Source: an uncultured Clostridia bacterium
Lineage (GTDB): Bacteria; Bacillota; Clostridia; Oscillospirales; Ruminococcaceae
Assembly (NCBI GenBank): GCA_947624375.1
Contig: CANQKD010000009.1
Span: forward strand, 1-64,000
Length of the DNA: 64,000 nucleotides
Direction of reading: 5' to 3'
In this document: one piece after another, positions 43,440-52,895 of the stretch
Position numbering within the stretch: the stretch's first letter is position 1
Layout of the letters: each line of letters begins with the position of its first letter
Notes under the pieces: generated by a model
Database searches by the model: none
Told to the model about the DNA's origin: nothing
Seen by the model: the letters and a program-made list of their open reading frames with translations, nothing else
Program-made: the position numbers and the translations under genes

Positions 43440-45935
43440 TTACTTTGATGTTTTTACCGTGAATACCGCGCTTGCCGCGCCGTCGATGACCTTGCTGCCG
43501 ACCTTCACATACGGCTGAACTTTGAACTTGTAGGTGGTGTTCTTTTTCAGACCGGATATTTTGTACTGTGTTGTTGCCGATGAACCTACAGCAGTTACCC
43601 TTACCCACTTTTTCTTTGCTGGGTCATATCTCAGTATGCGATAACCTGTGCAGGTAGTCTTTTTCCAGAACAGCCTTACCGCCGTTGAAGTTTTGTTAGC
43701 TTTGGTTACTGTTGTTGTATTCGGGCGTGTGGCAGTCGAGATAGTGCTGCAAGATTCGCCAAAATAGAATTTGTTGTTTTCCTTTACGAAAGCCTTTACG
43801 CGGAATTTGTATACCTTGCCTGCTTTCAAGCCGCTGATCTTGTAGTTGGTCTCGTTGGGATCATAAACAGCCTTTACTGCCACCCACTTTTTCTTGGCAT
43901 CATCGTAGCGGAAGATCTTATAGCCTGTCACGCCGCTGAGTTTATTCCAGTTTATTCTTACGGCGTTTGTTGTGCAAGTATATGTAGTCTTCGCGGTAAG
44001 TTTCTTAACAGTCTTCTTTGCTATCGAGGAAGTTTTCTTTGCACCGCAAACCGAACAAGTGTATGTCTTCACGCCGGTTGCACCATACGTTGCAGCTTTT
44101 GTTACCTTGCCGCTATCCCATGTGTGTGGGATATGTAAGGTGCTCTTGATAATGATCTTTGCAGCTTTATCCCAAAAGAAATAATGGTCTTCGTACTTCT
44201 TTCCGAGTTCATAATCCTCCAGATATTTTATATTTGCACCGTTTGTATAAATATTGATAAGATTCGGGTTGTTGCTTATATCAAGTTCTTTAACTTTGTT
44301 GTCTTGACAATACAAATCTTCAAGCTTTGTATTCTTGCTCAAATCAAGCGTTGTGAGCCGATTGTCCGAACAGCCCAAGAATGTAAGCGCAGTATTCTTG
44401 CTTAAATCAAGCGTTGTGATCTGGTTGTAGCCACAGCCCAAATATTTAAGCTTAGTATTCTTGCTAACATCAAGCGAGCTTAAATTATTGTTTCCGCATT
44501 GCAAAGTTCTGAGCGCTATAAAATACTCTATGCCTTTAACAGAGGATATCGGTCTTTCCCAGCAGTCAATATTTATAATCTCAGCTATTTCAATTGCTGA
44601 AAAACTGTTGTTGCCATCGGTGTCAAATTCCTTGACATATTTTCTGAAATTTGCATCGGGAAAATGCGCTGCATCAATGGGAACTGCACTGATTGCAGAA
44701 TTTCCGATGGTAATCTTTGTATCCTTGTCGCAATTTAAATAATAAATTTTTTCGTAATATTTTGCGAAATAACCCGTCATATAGGGATTATCTATACCTT
44801 TTTTATAAGCAACGATAATATTCGGATTATTGCTTAGATCGATCTTTGTTAGTTGGTTGTCACAACAATCTAAAGTTTCAAGCGCAGTATTCTTGCTTAC
44901 ATCAAGAGAGGTGATTTTGTTTTCATAGCAGCCTAAATATGTGAGCGCCGTATTCTTACTCAGATCAATTTTTTTGAGTTCGTTGCTAGCGCAAAACAGC
45001 TCTTCAAGCTTAGTATTTTTATTCACATTAAGTTCTGTAAGACTGTTCCAGGAACACTGCAAAACTGTAAGATCAGTATTCTTGCTTACATCAAGCTTAG
45101 TGAGTTTGTCATAGTTGCAACACAGTTTCTTAAGATTGGTATTTTTACTTAAATCAAGCGTGATATTTGGATTGCTAGTGCAATCTAAATATGTAAGTGC
45201 AGTATTCTTACTTGTATCAAGTGAGGTGAGTTGGTTATCTCGGCAATTCAAATCCGTAAGCGCTGTGTTCTTGCTTAAATCAAGTTTTGAGAGACCATTC
45301 CATAAGCAATCCAACTCTGTAAGTGCAGTATTCTTGCTTACATCAAGGGAAGTGAGAAGATTTTGACCACATTTCAAATGTTCAAGCGCAGTGTTCTTGC
45401 TTACATCAAGCGCTTTGAATTTGTTGTTGTAGCATTCCAAATGCGTAAGCTTGGTATTCTTTCTTACATCAAGTGATATAAGATCGTTCATACCACAATT
45501 CAAATACGTAAGCTTAGTATTCTTGCTTACATCAAGAGAGGTGAGTCGGTTATTAGCGCAATCCAAATATGTAAGCTCAGTATTTTTGCTTACATCAAGC
45601 GAAGTGAGTTTGTTGGCGGTACACTCAAAATATTCAAGCGCAGTAAAATATTCTATTCCTTTAAAAGATTCAATATTACACCCAGAGCAGTGTAATTTCG
45701 TTACTGCCGCTATTTCCTTTGCAGACAAGCTGCCGTTGCCATCATTGTCATAATACTTGACATGATATTCTCTGAAATCCTCATCAGGAAAATGCGCCTC
45801 ATCAATAGGTATCTCGCTGCTTGCGGCGCTGGCGGTGATGGCAAGTTTCATTTCGCTGCAAACTTCGGGTGTTGCTGCCACGCCCAAAAGCAGGGTAACG
45901 GCTGTTGCTGCTGCTAAGAACTTTCTCAACTTCAT
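43440..45935 (-). CDS. Secreted cysteine-ladder LRR protein, largest member (LRR4)
   Basis: 831 residues. A longer signal region (about 1-40), then an EF-hand-like segment (DNDGNGSLSAKEI) with about 13 Cys-LRRs, a second EF-hand-like segment (DTDGNNSFSAIEI) with about four more, YTCSVCGAKKT and the FN3-like pair shared with LRR1 and LRR2. It is on the opposite strand to LRR1 and LRR2, so its tail block is an inverted repeat of theirs. Repeat number variation between paralogues suggests growth and loss of repeats by recombination. The ligand is unknown. Confidence 0.82.
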   Translation of the reverse strand: MKLRKFLAAATAVTLLLGVAATPEVCSEMKLAITASAASSEIPIDEAHFPDEDFREYHVKYYDNDGNGSLSAKEIAAVTKLHCSGCNIESFKGIEYFTALEYFECTANKLTSLDVSKNTELTYLDCANNRLTSLDVSKNTKLTYLNCGMNDLISLDVRKNTKLTHLECYNNKFKALDVSKNTALEHLKCGQNLLTSLDVSKNTALTELDCLWNGLSKLDLSKNTALTDLNCRDNQLTSLDTSKNTALTYLDCTSNPNITLDLSKNTNLKKLCCNYDKLTKLDVSKNTDLTVLQCSWNSLTELNVNKNTKLEELFCASNELKKIDLSKNTALTYLGCYENKITSLDVSKNTALETLDCCDNQLTKIDLSNNPNIIVAYKKGIDNPYMTGYFAKYYEKIYYLNCDKDTKITIGNSAISAVPIDAAHFPDANFRKYVKEFDTDGNNSFSAIEIAEIINIDCWERPISSVKGIEYFIALRTLQCGNNNLSSLDVSKNTKLKYLGCGYNQITTLDLSKNTALTFLGCSDNRLTTLDLSKNTKLEDLYCQDNKVKELDISNNPNLINIYTNGANIKYLEDYELGKKYEDHYFFWDKAAKIIIKSTLHIPHTWDSGKVTKAATYGATGVKTYTCSVCGAKKTSSIAKKTVKKLTAKTTYTCTTNAVRINWNKLSGVTGYKIFRYDDAKKKWVAVKAVYDPNETNYKISGLKAGKVYKFRVKAFVKENNKFYFGESCSTISTATRPNTTTVTKANKTSTAVRLFWKKTTCTGYRILRYDPAKKKWVRVTAVGSSATTQYKISGLKKNTTYKFKVQPYVKVGSKVIDGAASAVFTVKTSK

Positions 45936-46015
45936 AAAAATACTATCCTTTCAAATAAATTGCCGTTTTTTCGGCTGAATGTTCGGATATTATGATTACA
46001 GAATATACCTATTAT

Positions 46016-46044
46016 ATTATAGCACTGCACGCTATAAAAATCAA
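46016..46044 (-). promoter_or_regulatory. Promoter of LRR4
   Basis: Minus strand TTGATT (46044-46039), 17 bases, TATAAT (46021-46016). Confidence 0.7.
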
Positions 46045-46117
46045 GTAAAAATTCAACAGCATGAATTGGCTTTTAACACAAAAAAGCGATCCAGCTAAAA
46101 TGTGCTGAAAAACGATC

Positions 46118-46501
46118 TCAATACGTTTCCATTTGTCCGCACAGCATATTATAAAAGCCGAACCGCTGATAAAATGGTTTGAGACTTTCGTCATACACGA
46201 CCGATATCATATAGATGTGCTTTTCTTTCAGATATTTTATCATTTTATTCATAAGTGCGGTGCCTATTCCCTTGCCTTGGTGCTCGGGACTGACCATAAG
46301 GTCTTGGATATATGCATCTGTTACGCCGTTTGACACGCTGTCGATATACGCGATAAGTTTTTCATATTCATAAACTGCAATGTGATAGTACGATGTCAGC
46401 AACGGACTTTTATACTCGCTTTCCATTCTGCTCCAGCCCACAGATGCACGCAGATCTGCCAAAGCTTTTGCAGGCACTTTTTCATTGAATTTGTAGACCA
46501 T
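46118..46501 (-). CDS. GNAT-family N-acetyltransferase
   Basis: 127 residues. Acetyl-CoA site QDLMVSPEHQGKGIGTALMNKMIKYL, and C-terminal KPFYQRFGFYNM. The start at 46501 is set by AAGGAG 9 bases upstream; an open extension to 46582 is not preceded by a ribosome site. Single gene. Substrate unknown. Confidence 0.87.
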   Translation of the reverse strand: MVYKFNEKVPAKALADLRASVGWSRMESEYKSPLLTSYYHIAVYEYEKLIAYIDSVSNGVTDAYIQDLMVSPEHQGKGIGTALMNKMIKYLKEKHIYMISVVYDESLKPFYQRFGFYNMLCGQMETY

Positions 46502-46585
46502 TATTTTTGCTCCTTGTGTTTTATTTACAAGAACAATTGTATCACATTTTCTGTGAAAAATCAAATCACATATGCATACCAAACG

Positions 46586-46618
46586 AAACCGACCCCGCGA
46601 AGATAGCGGAGCCGGTTT
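46586..46618 (-). terminator. Hairpin after the kinase pseudogene
   Basis: AAACCG (46586-46591) and CGGTTT (46613-46618) enclose a CCGC/GCGG inner stem. The T-tract on the minus side is weak. Confidence 0.5.
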
Positions 46619-46625
46619 ATTTGTT

Positions 46626-48993
46626 TTATCCTCTCATTTTGTAGTCTTTATCTTCGTCGATAAGGCTTATCATAATATCTGCAAATCCGGGGTCAAACTG
46701 CGTTTCCCTGCCATTTACGAGCTCTTCCCTCACCTTCTGCTGCGGCAGGATATCGCGGTAACTTCTTGTGGAAGTCATTGCATCGTAGGCATCGGCAACG
46801 CAGATTATTCTTGAAAATACGGATATGTCCTCGCCGCTTATGCAGTCGGGGCAGCCCTTGCCGTCGCAGCGTTCATGGTGCCACCTTGCGCCCTTTTCGA
46901 TGCCCGGCATTTCGATTATATCTTTCAGTATCTTCGCGCCGATTATCGGGTGCTGTTTTATCATGGCAAATTCTTCATCGGTAAGCCTTGAGGTTTTGTT
47001 TATCACCGTATCGGGAACGCCTATTTTTCCGATATCGTGCAAGAGACCTATGAAATAAATATCGTTGCGCCTGCTTTGAAGCCCTCGCTCTCGGCGTTCT
47101 GGTCGTCTGCCGTAAGGAAAATTACAGGGATATCTTTGAGCCTGCTATCGGCTTTGAGCTTTCTGATAACATCAAAGCCGTCCTCATCGGGCATATGTAT
47201 ATCGAGAAGTATCAGGTCAAACCTGCCGCCGGAAAGCAGCATTTCTATCGCTTCTTCGCCCGATGCGCCGTATCGGCAAGATAATGCTTGCTGAGCAGTT
47301 GCGCCTATTGACAGCGCGGTACTCTTGACGTAGTGGACAAGTATGCGGTAGTTTTTCAGATCTTTTTCCTGATAGAATTTTTCGATCTGTTCCAGCTTTG
47401 ATTCCTCGCGGAAGGTCAGCACCATTTCGCCGTAAAGCTGCTTGTCTTCGCCGCAGTAGCCCATACCGAGCTGTATATCAAGAAAACTGCAATTATCGGG
47501 GAAGCCGCTCTTTGGCATTGTTGCAGGTGTGTAAGTAATTTCGTTCATATGTAGATAAAACTGAACGTTGAGCCCTCGCCGTACACGCTTTTAACGTCAA
47601 GGCGGCTGCCCATCATCAGAAGCAGATTATGCGTAATAGGTATGCCAAGACCCGTGCCCTCGATATTTCTGTTCTTCTGCTCGTCAAGCCTCTGAAAGGA
47701 ATCAAAGAGCTTTGACATATCTTCTTCACGTATGCCTATGCCGGTATCGCGCACTTCTATATAAAGCGTTACGTCGTCGGTTTCATCGTTTTGCTCGGTC
47801 TGCTTTACAGTAAAGCAGTATCATCTCATTCATACCAAGCATTGCATTTATAGGCGTGCGTATCTCGTGGCTCATTCTTGCAAGGAAGTTAGATTTAGCC
47901 TTATCTGCCGCTGCGGCTGCTTTCCGGAGGTCTTCATTCGCCTGCATCTGCCGCTTAATCATACGCGTTACCGGAATATTCACCGCCATGATACATATAC
48001 TGAAAAGCACAAGATACAGCGCCGCATACTGCACGAGACCGCTGTACATCTTCCAGGTATCTTTAAGTACTATAATACTGAAGTCGGACATTTCATCGTT
48101 CAGTATAAGACACATACGCAGTCTGCCGTCGTAGTCTCTTATCGGCGTTATTTCGTTCTGGCTCTTGCTGTATACATCATAGTAAGGCAGGTCGCGGATA
48201 TTTACAAAATTGTCGTTATACACGCGATAGTCGGGATTGGGGCGGTCTATTACCTGCCCGTCTTTATCGACAAGAAAAGCATAGCCGTCTTTAGCCTGAT
48301 TGCTGCTGATTATATTTGTAAGCACGTCGAGGTAAAAGTCTACCGCGAACACGCCCAGAAACTGCTTATCGTTCTCGGCATAAACAGCTTTTGAAAATGT
48401 AATGCAGTATTCGCCTGTACGGGCATCGTAGTAAGGCTCGGTTATGTTGTAGTCCTCGGCTGCGAGGGCATCTATATACCACTGGCACTCTTCTTCAACA
48501 TAATCATCGGCAGGCCCCAGCCGTTGTTCATGACCATAGGTTGACCGTGTTCAAAATCGGGGTTTGCGATATATGTAGCTGAAATGCCAGGATAATGGCG
48601 TGTTATCTCGTCAAGATACTTCACCATGCCTTCATAGTCTTCAAGCATTTTGGGATTTGCAGAGATGGAATTTACAAACATATTCATAATGCTTTCCTGC
48701 TCTGTTACCCAGTTGTTTATCTGATAGCTGTACTCGCCTGCTTCTTCGAGCATTTTTGAACTCGCGCTGCTTATATAAAGGTAAGAGCTTAATAATATGG
48801 TAGTCACCATTGTAACGACAAGCATTATGATGATAAGCGCGCGGAAGAACCGCTGACCTTTATCGCTCAAAAAATTGCGCTTCTTTTTGGCTTTTGCTTC
48901 GGTATGCTTTTCGTTTCTTGTGGTGACGATATCAGAATAATAGAGGATATTATTCATCATCTCTCTGAGGTGGTCGGCTTCGATGCGTATCAT
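46626..48993 (-). pseudogene. Decayed sensor kinase / HPt / receiver / HD-GYP gene
   Basis: Reading leftwards from about 48993: a membrane helix (FFRALIIIMLVVTMVTTILL) and Cache sensor, a frame break near 48505 where adding one G restores ADDYVEEECQWY, more Cache, a second helix, HisKA (MSHEIRTPINAML), then a jump straight to the end of HATPase (DTGIGIREEDM...GTGLGIP) near 47820 with 100 or more codons missing. After a stop at 47545 come an HPt domain (LVHYVKSTALSIGA), an abrupt join to a receiver (LLDIHMPDEDGF), and a last out-of-frame join near 47050 to an HD-GYP domain (LLHDIGKIGVP, HHERCDGKGCPD). It cannot make the full protein. Confidence 0.8.
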
Positions 48994-48994
48994 A

Positions 48995-49681
48995 TCAGTC
49001 GAGCTTTTCAAAAAATCGTTTTTTAAGCTCCAGTACATTATTCAAAGCTTCATCTGTAGTAACAAAAAATTCGTTGTCGGGATAGTCTTTTGCCATAAAA
49101 CCAAGGTATTCTTCATACCCTTCGGCTGTAAGAGGCTCAAGGGTTACTAGTTCATTATTGTGCTTAGCAAAACTAAAGTATGTAATAAACCAAGGTCCGC
49201 TGCTTAAATACAAATTATCGGGAAGCCCTTTCAGCAAACCTGCAAGCTGTGTGCCGAAGATCAGATACTCGCCGTCAGTCTTCATGTAATTTACATAGCT
49301 GCCTGATGACAATTCAAATTTTGCGGTAATATTCATGTCCTCCGCAATATAAGATATCTGTTTGCCTGCTAGCGAGGTATCTCCCTTATAAACTTCTACA
49401 ACATCACAAATAAAGATGATCTGTCCTGTTGCGTACACGCTTGTGCCTGTATATTTTACTTTAGCGATCAAGTCAGACAAAGCAAATGACCGCTCAACTT
49501 CGGCATTCATTTCCTCTTCGGGCATATATTCATACTCTAAGTAATAAGTATTCTGATACACGTCAAATTTATCTTCACCTGCGCCGATGAGCTTATCTGT
49601 AAATGTGCTTTTAACGTACACGCCGTATATAAAGCTGCCCAGCACTAAGGCTATACACAACGGAAGCAGTATTTTTCTCAT
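48995..49681 (-). CDS. Membrane-anchored protein of the ABC operon (hypothetical)
   Basis: 228 residues: one N-terminal helix (about 5-23) and an extracytoplasmic domain with IAKVKYTGTSVYATGQIIFICDVVEVYKGD, which looks like a beta-rich domain seen in clostridial hypothetical proteins, and MKTDGEYLIFGTQ. The start overlaps the ATPase stop by 4 bases (ATGA type), so it is translated with the ABC genes. Likely an accessory subunit. No family assigned. Confidence 0.7.
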   Translation of the reverse strand: MRKILLPLCIALVLGSFIYGVYVKSTFTDKLIGAGEDKFDVYQNTYYLEYEYMPEEEMNAEVERSFALSDLIAKVKYTGTSVYATGQIIFICDVVEVYKGDTSLAGKQISYIAEDMNITAKFELSSGSYVNYMKTDGEYLIFGTQLAGLLKGLPDNLYLSSGPWFITYFSFAKHNNELVTLEPLTAEGYEEYLGFMAKDYPDNEFFVTTDEALNNVLELKKRFFEKLD

Positions 49682-50301
49682 GTCCGCTCCTCCCTGCTCA
49701 CAATATCTGCATGACCGCTGTCAAATTTGTAAACAACGTCACAAAGCCTATTGATATCCTCCTTGTTATGACCGGCAATGACAACAATGCTGCCTCTTTT
49801 TCTGAAAAGCCTTATCTGCTCACGGACTATCTCCATGCCGTCGGCATCAAGCGAGTTTGTAGGCTCATCAAGCAAAAGAACTTCGGGGTCTTCCATAAGA
49901 GCCTGAGCAAGCGCAGCTCTTTGCCGCATACCAAGTGAGTATTTTTTGAGCGGTCTTTTATCCTCAGGATCAAGACCTACAAGAGCTATCGTTTCGCGTA
50001 TCTTATCATCGGATATCTTTTTTCTGATCTTTGCAAGCAGCTTCAGATTATCGAACGCCGACAGATCGGGATACAGACCGATATTTTCAATAAGCAGACC
50101 TATATCTGCCTTATCAGAGAAAACGATACTTCCCTCGCTTAGCTTCATCAGACCGCAGATCGCTCTTATAAGCATGGTCTTACCGGAGCCGTTGTGACCT
50201 GTAAAGCCATATATATTTCCGCCTTCGAGAGTCATAGTTATATCATCGAGGACTTTATTATTTCCTATTATTTTAGTGGCACTTTGTATCTCTATTTTCA
50301 T
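49678..50301 (-). CDS. ABC transporter ATP-binding protein
   Basis: 207 residues. Walker A GHNGSGKTM, Q-loop-like GLLIENIGLYPDLSAFDNL, signature YSLGMRQR, Walker B VLLLDEPTNSLD and switch His in VIAGHNKED. Short export-type ATPase, as in bacteriocin-immunity or drug exporters. It is 3 bp after the permease gene. Substrate unknown. Confidence 0.88.
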   Translation of the reverse strand: MKIEIQSATKIIGNNKVLDDITMTLEGGNIYGFTGHNGSGKTMLIRAICGLMKLSEGSIVFSDKADIGLLIENIGLYPDLSAFDNLKLLAKIRKKISDDKIRETIALVGLDPEDKRPLKKYSLGMRQRAALAQALMEDPEVLLLDEPTNSLDADGMEIVREQIRLFRKRGSIVVIAGHNKEDINRLCDVVYKFDSGHADIVSREERT

Positions 50302-50304
50302 ATA

Positions 50305-51093
50305 TCACACCTCATCTTTAAGATCTACCGCAATATCATGCACCTGTACTGCCACGAACAATATTACCCACAGCACTGCTATGGCGGCGGCATAGAGTAT
50401 TACAGAAGACCTGAATGAAAAGCCTTTTATCATATACATTTTCCATATCTCATTGCCGGTAGAATAACGGGAATCATGCCAGTTGATTATATAGCTTCTG
50501 ACGGGGTTTAACATAGACAGCGTGAATTTATTGAAACTTGAAACGGTATGCGTTACACACTCGACACACAGCAGTGCAAACGCCGAAAGCCCGAAAGCAA
50601 AACCTGTTGATGCTCCGAGGACAACGGACAGAATATTGACAGCGAGCGACAGCATAAGACACATCATAGTGAAATTATAAAAAGCTATCAGCATAAGTGT
50701 GGTTTCCTGCCGGTTCAGACCTTCGGGTGAAAGCACAGTCAGCACGCCCAAAAGGAAAAACGCTGAATAAACGAGAGTACACGCTATCAGCCCTGCGGAC
50801 TTTTTCAGATAAAAGGTCGAACGTTTTTTATATCGCACCATTATGTACACACCGTTTTTCGTCATATCGGTATAGACATAGTTCCCAAAAAGGATCGTAA
50901 ATATCAGTACAGGCGACATTGAACGCAGGAGCAGTCCTATATAACTGCTTTTAGGATGGATATATCCGCAGAAAGTTGTGATGAGCGAATCGGTAAAAGA
51001 TCTGTCTGTTTTGAGGTTTTCTAGAGATAAAAGTATGCCGCACACAAAGGGAAGCAAAGTCAGGGTAAGGATTCTTTTGATTTTGGTCATCAT
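50305..51093 (-). CDS. ABC transporter permease subunit
   Basis: 262 residues with about six hydrophobic helices. It starts MMTKIKRILTLTLLPFVCGILLS and has a large loop after the first helix. It overlaps the upstream permease gene by 4 bases (ATGA). Together the two membrane proteins and the ATPase make one export-type ABC complex. Confidence 0.8.
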   Translation of the reverse strand: MMTKIKRILTLTLLPFVCGILLSLENLKTDRSFTDSLITTFCGYIHPKSSYIGLLLRSMSPVLIFTILFGNYVYTDMTKNGVYIMVRYKKRSTFYLKKSAGLIACTLVYSAFFLLGVLTVLSPEGLNRQETTLMLIAFYNFTMMCLMLSLAVNILSVVLGASTGFAFGLSAFALLCVECVTHTVSSFNKFTLSMLNPVRSYIINWHDSRYSTGNEIWKMYMIKGFSFRSSVILYAAAIAVLWVILFVAVQVHDIAVDLKDEV

Positions 51094-51908
51094 AGCTCGT
51101 CACTCTTTATTTTTATCGTGATAATAACTACAGAAGCTGCTGTCATTGCTATACATAGCGCGAAAAAATACTTCATGCTGATCTCGAATGTTTCAAACCT
51201 TTCAAGATGACAGATATATTTTATGTAGTAGAAGTCTTCACCCAACGTTGAAAGAACATAATGTATACCATAGAAAGGAAGAAAGAGCAGTATCTTAAAA
51301 CGCTTTACAAAGAATGAAAGTGAATATACGAAAACACCGACAATGCCTGAAAACAGCGACGGAATAAGCACCCACAGCAAGCAATGAAGAAACGGATGTG
51401 AAACAAATAAACTTGCCCCGATATAGTGTGTCCACACCTCATTGATATGCGCTATGGAAAAAGTCGGGCTGTTTGTATGATCGAGCATACTGTTTAGTGG
51501 GAAGATCGTCACATTCAGAAGAAGATCTATTAAAAGCGGTACAAAAATTATAATAAAGCTTCCTGCAAAGGCAGTCGCAGCACTTGACAGATAGTAATTC
51601 GTTCTTCCGCCGCGCACGGCATATGCACAAATATTGTTGCGATCTCTGTCGGTCATATAGCTGAAACAAAACGGCATTATTGCAAGAAACGGAAAAAGCA
51701 TTTCAAAAAAGCCGCGATAATGGCTTTCTGGCACAGTTGCAAGAAGATGGTACCCATCGACAATTGCAGAAATATCGCTCCCCTTGAAGCCGGTAGCATT
51801 ATACACAAACGATGCGGCACTGAATACAAGCATAAGCGTCATAGAAACTATAAAACCGTTTTGTTTTATCATAAGAGCCAGCCGTGCCCTCAGAGTTCTT
51901 ATAAACAT
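51090..51908 (-). CDS. ABC transporter permease subunit
   Basis: 272 residues with about six membrane helices. First gene of the four-gene ABC operon. It starts MFIRTLRARLALMIKQNGF and has an AGGAAG ribosome site. Its fold order resembles the next permease although the sequences differ. Substrate unknown; no peptide precursor gene is visible nearby. Confidence 0.8.
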   Translation of the reverse strand: MFIRTLRARLALMIKQNGFIVSMTLMLVFSAASFVYNATGFKGSDISAIVDGYHLLATVPESHYRGFFEMLFPFLAIMPFCFSYMTDRDRNNICAYAVRGGRTNYYLSSAATAFAGSFIIIFVPLLIDLLLNVTIFPLNSMLDHTNSPTFSIAHINEVWTHYIGASLFVSHPFLHCLLWVLIPSLFSGIVGVFVYSLSFFVKRFKILLFLPFYGIHYVLSTLGEDFYYIKYICHLERFETFEISMKYFFALCIAMTAASVVIITIKIKSDEL

Positions 51909-51936
51909 AGTTTTTCACTTCCTGTCATTATTGAGG

Positions 51937-51985
51937 AGATCACATCTATTATTTATATAGTACACGATGTGATCTCTGACGTCAA
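51937..51985 (-). promoter_or_regulatory. Promoter of the ABC operon with flanking inverted repeat
   Basis: Minus strand TTGACG (51985-51980), 17 bases, TACTAT (51962-51957). AGATCACATC (51937-51946) and its exact complement GATGTGATCT (51966-51975) flank the -10, with 19 bases between. This looks like an operator for a dimeric repressor not encoded beside it. Confidence 0.65.
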
Positions 51986-52082
51986 CAATATTAAGAATGA
52001 TTTAAGGAAGTTTTAAGGAAAGTATAGGCAAATGCTCAATGTCCTCAGGGGAGAAATAACACAGCAGATCGAATAGAACGAA

Positions 52083-52112
52083 AAACCGCTGGCAAATAAA
52101 TGTCAGCGGTTT
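52083..52112. terminator. Terminator at the end of the sulfur operon
   Basis: AAACCGCTG (52083-52091) and CAGCGGTTT (52104-52112) pair perfectly. T-rich sequence follows on both sides. Confidence 0.75.
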
Positions 52113-52136
52113 GATTTTATTTTGTAAAGCGCTTTC

Positions 52137-52895
52137 TCACAGTCCTGAATAAGCCAGATACAGCAGCTTCATTTTTTCTTCGCTGTGGATATATGTGCAG
52201 TCGTGCTTTTCTGCGGCATACACAAGTTTTCCGTTTTGATAGACCATAAGCCTGTTTTGCTCAAACTCACGCCAACCGTCTGTATCTAAAGGCACGGTAG
52301 AGAACATAACGCCGCCGTCAAGTTCTTTTTCATACAGCGTGCCGCGTTCATTTTTGTGCACATACAAAAACTCGCCGTCGTAAATGAGCAGATTAACTTT
52401 ATTTCCCGGCACGATAGTTTTTACAGCTTCGTCAACAGTTTGTATCCTGTTATTGCTGCTGTCCTCGTTAAGCTGATTTATGCGGTCAACGATATACAGC
52501 AAAATACGCTCGCTGTCGGTCGTGCCGCTTTGCTTATATTGATACGGTGCAAGCGCCTCACAATCAAATATAGTTCCGTTGTGCGCTAAAGTCCACCGCC
52601 TGCCAAAGTTATCGCAAGCCGAAAAAGGGTGAGTATTATTTTCACTTACATCTCCTATAGTTGCTTTGCGAATGTGTGCTATACATTTTGCTGTCTCGAT
52701 ATTGCCGCTGAGCAGACTTTTCAGATATAAGCTGTCTATCGCCCTTAGCGGCTCTTTATCAACAGAAAATGCGCCGTCATCTGATAATGCAAGCCCCCAG
52801 CCGTTCGGATGCAGAGCACTATGGCTGAAAAAGGTCTCCAGCCACTTATTCATTATTATCTTTCTTCGGGCTGTCAAGCCAAGCAGCTCACACAT
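52137..52895 (-). CDS. Class II glutamine amidotransferase (EgtC/YafJ-like)
   Basis: 252 residues. The catalytic Cys2 is exposed after Met removal (MCELLGLTAR). HPNGWGLALSDDG, IAHIRKAT, THPF and WTLAHNGTIFD are typical of Ntn-type class II amidotransferases. No second synthase domain is attached, as in EgtC, which hydrolyses a gamma-glutamyl bond in ergothioneine synthesis. Its start overlaps the end of the glutamate-cysteine ligase-like gene by 8 bp, so both are made together. A gamma-glutamyl-thiol hydrolase role is inferred. Last gene of the sulfur operon. Confidence 0.83.
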   Translation of the reverse strand: MCELLGLTARRKIIMNKWLETFFSHSALHPNGWGLALSDDGAFSVDKEPLRAIDSLYLKSLLSGNIETAKCIAHIRKATIGDVSENNTHPFSACDNFGRRWTLAHNGTIFDCEALAPYQYKQSGTTDSERILLYIVDRINQLNEDSSNNRIQTVDEAVKTIVPGNKVNLLIYDGEFLYVHKNERGTLYEKELDGGVMFSTVPLDTDGWREFEQNRLMVYQNGKLVYAAEKHDCTYIHSEEKMKLLYLAYSGL

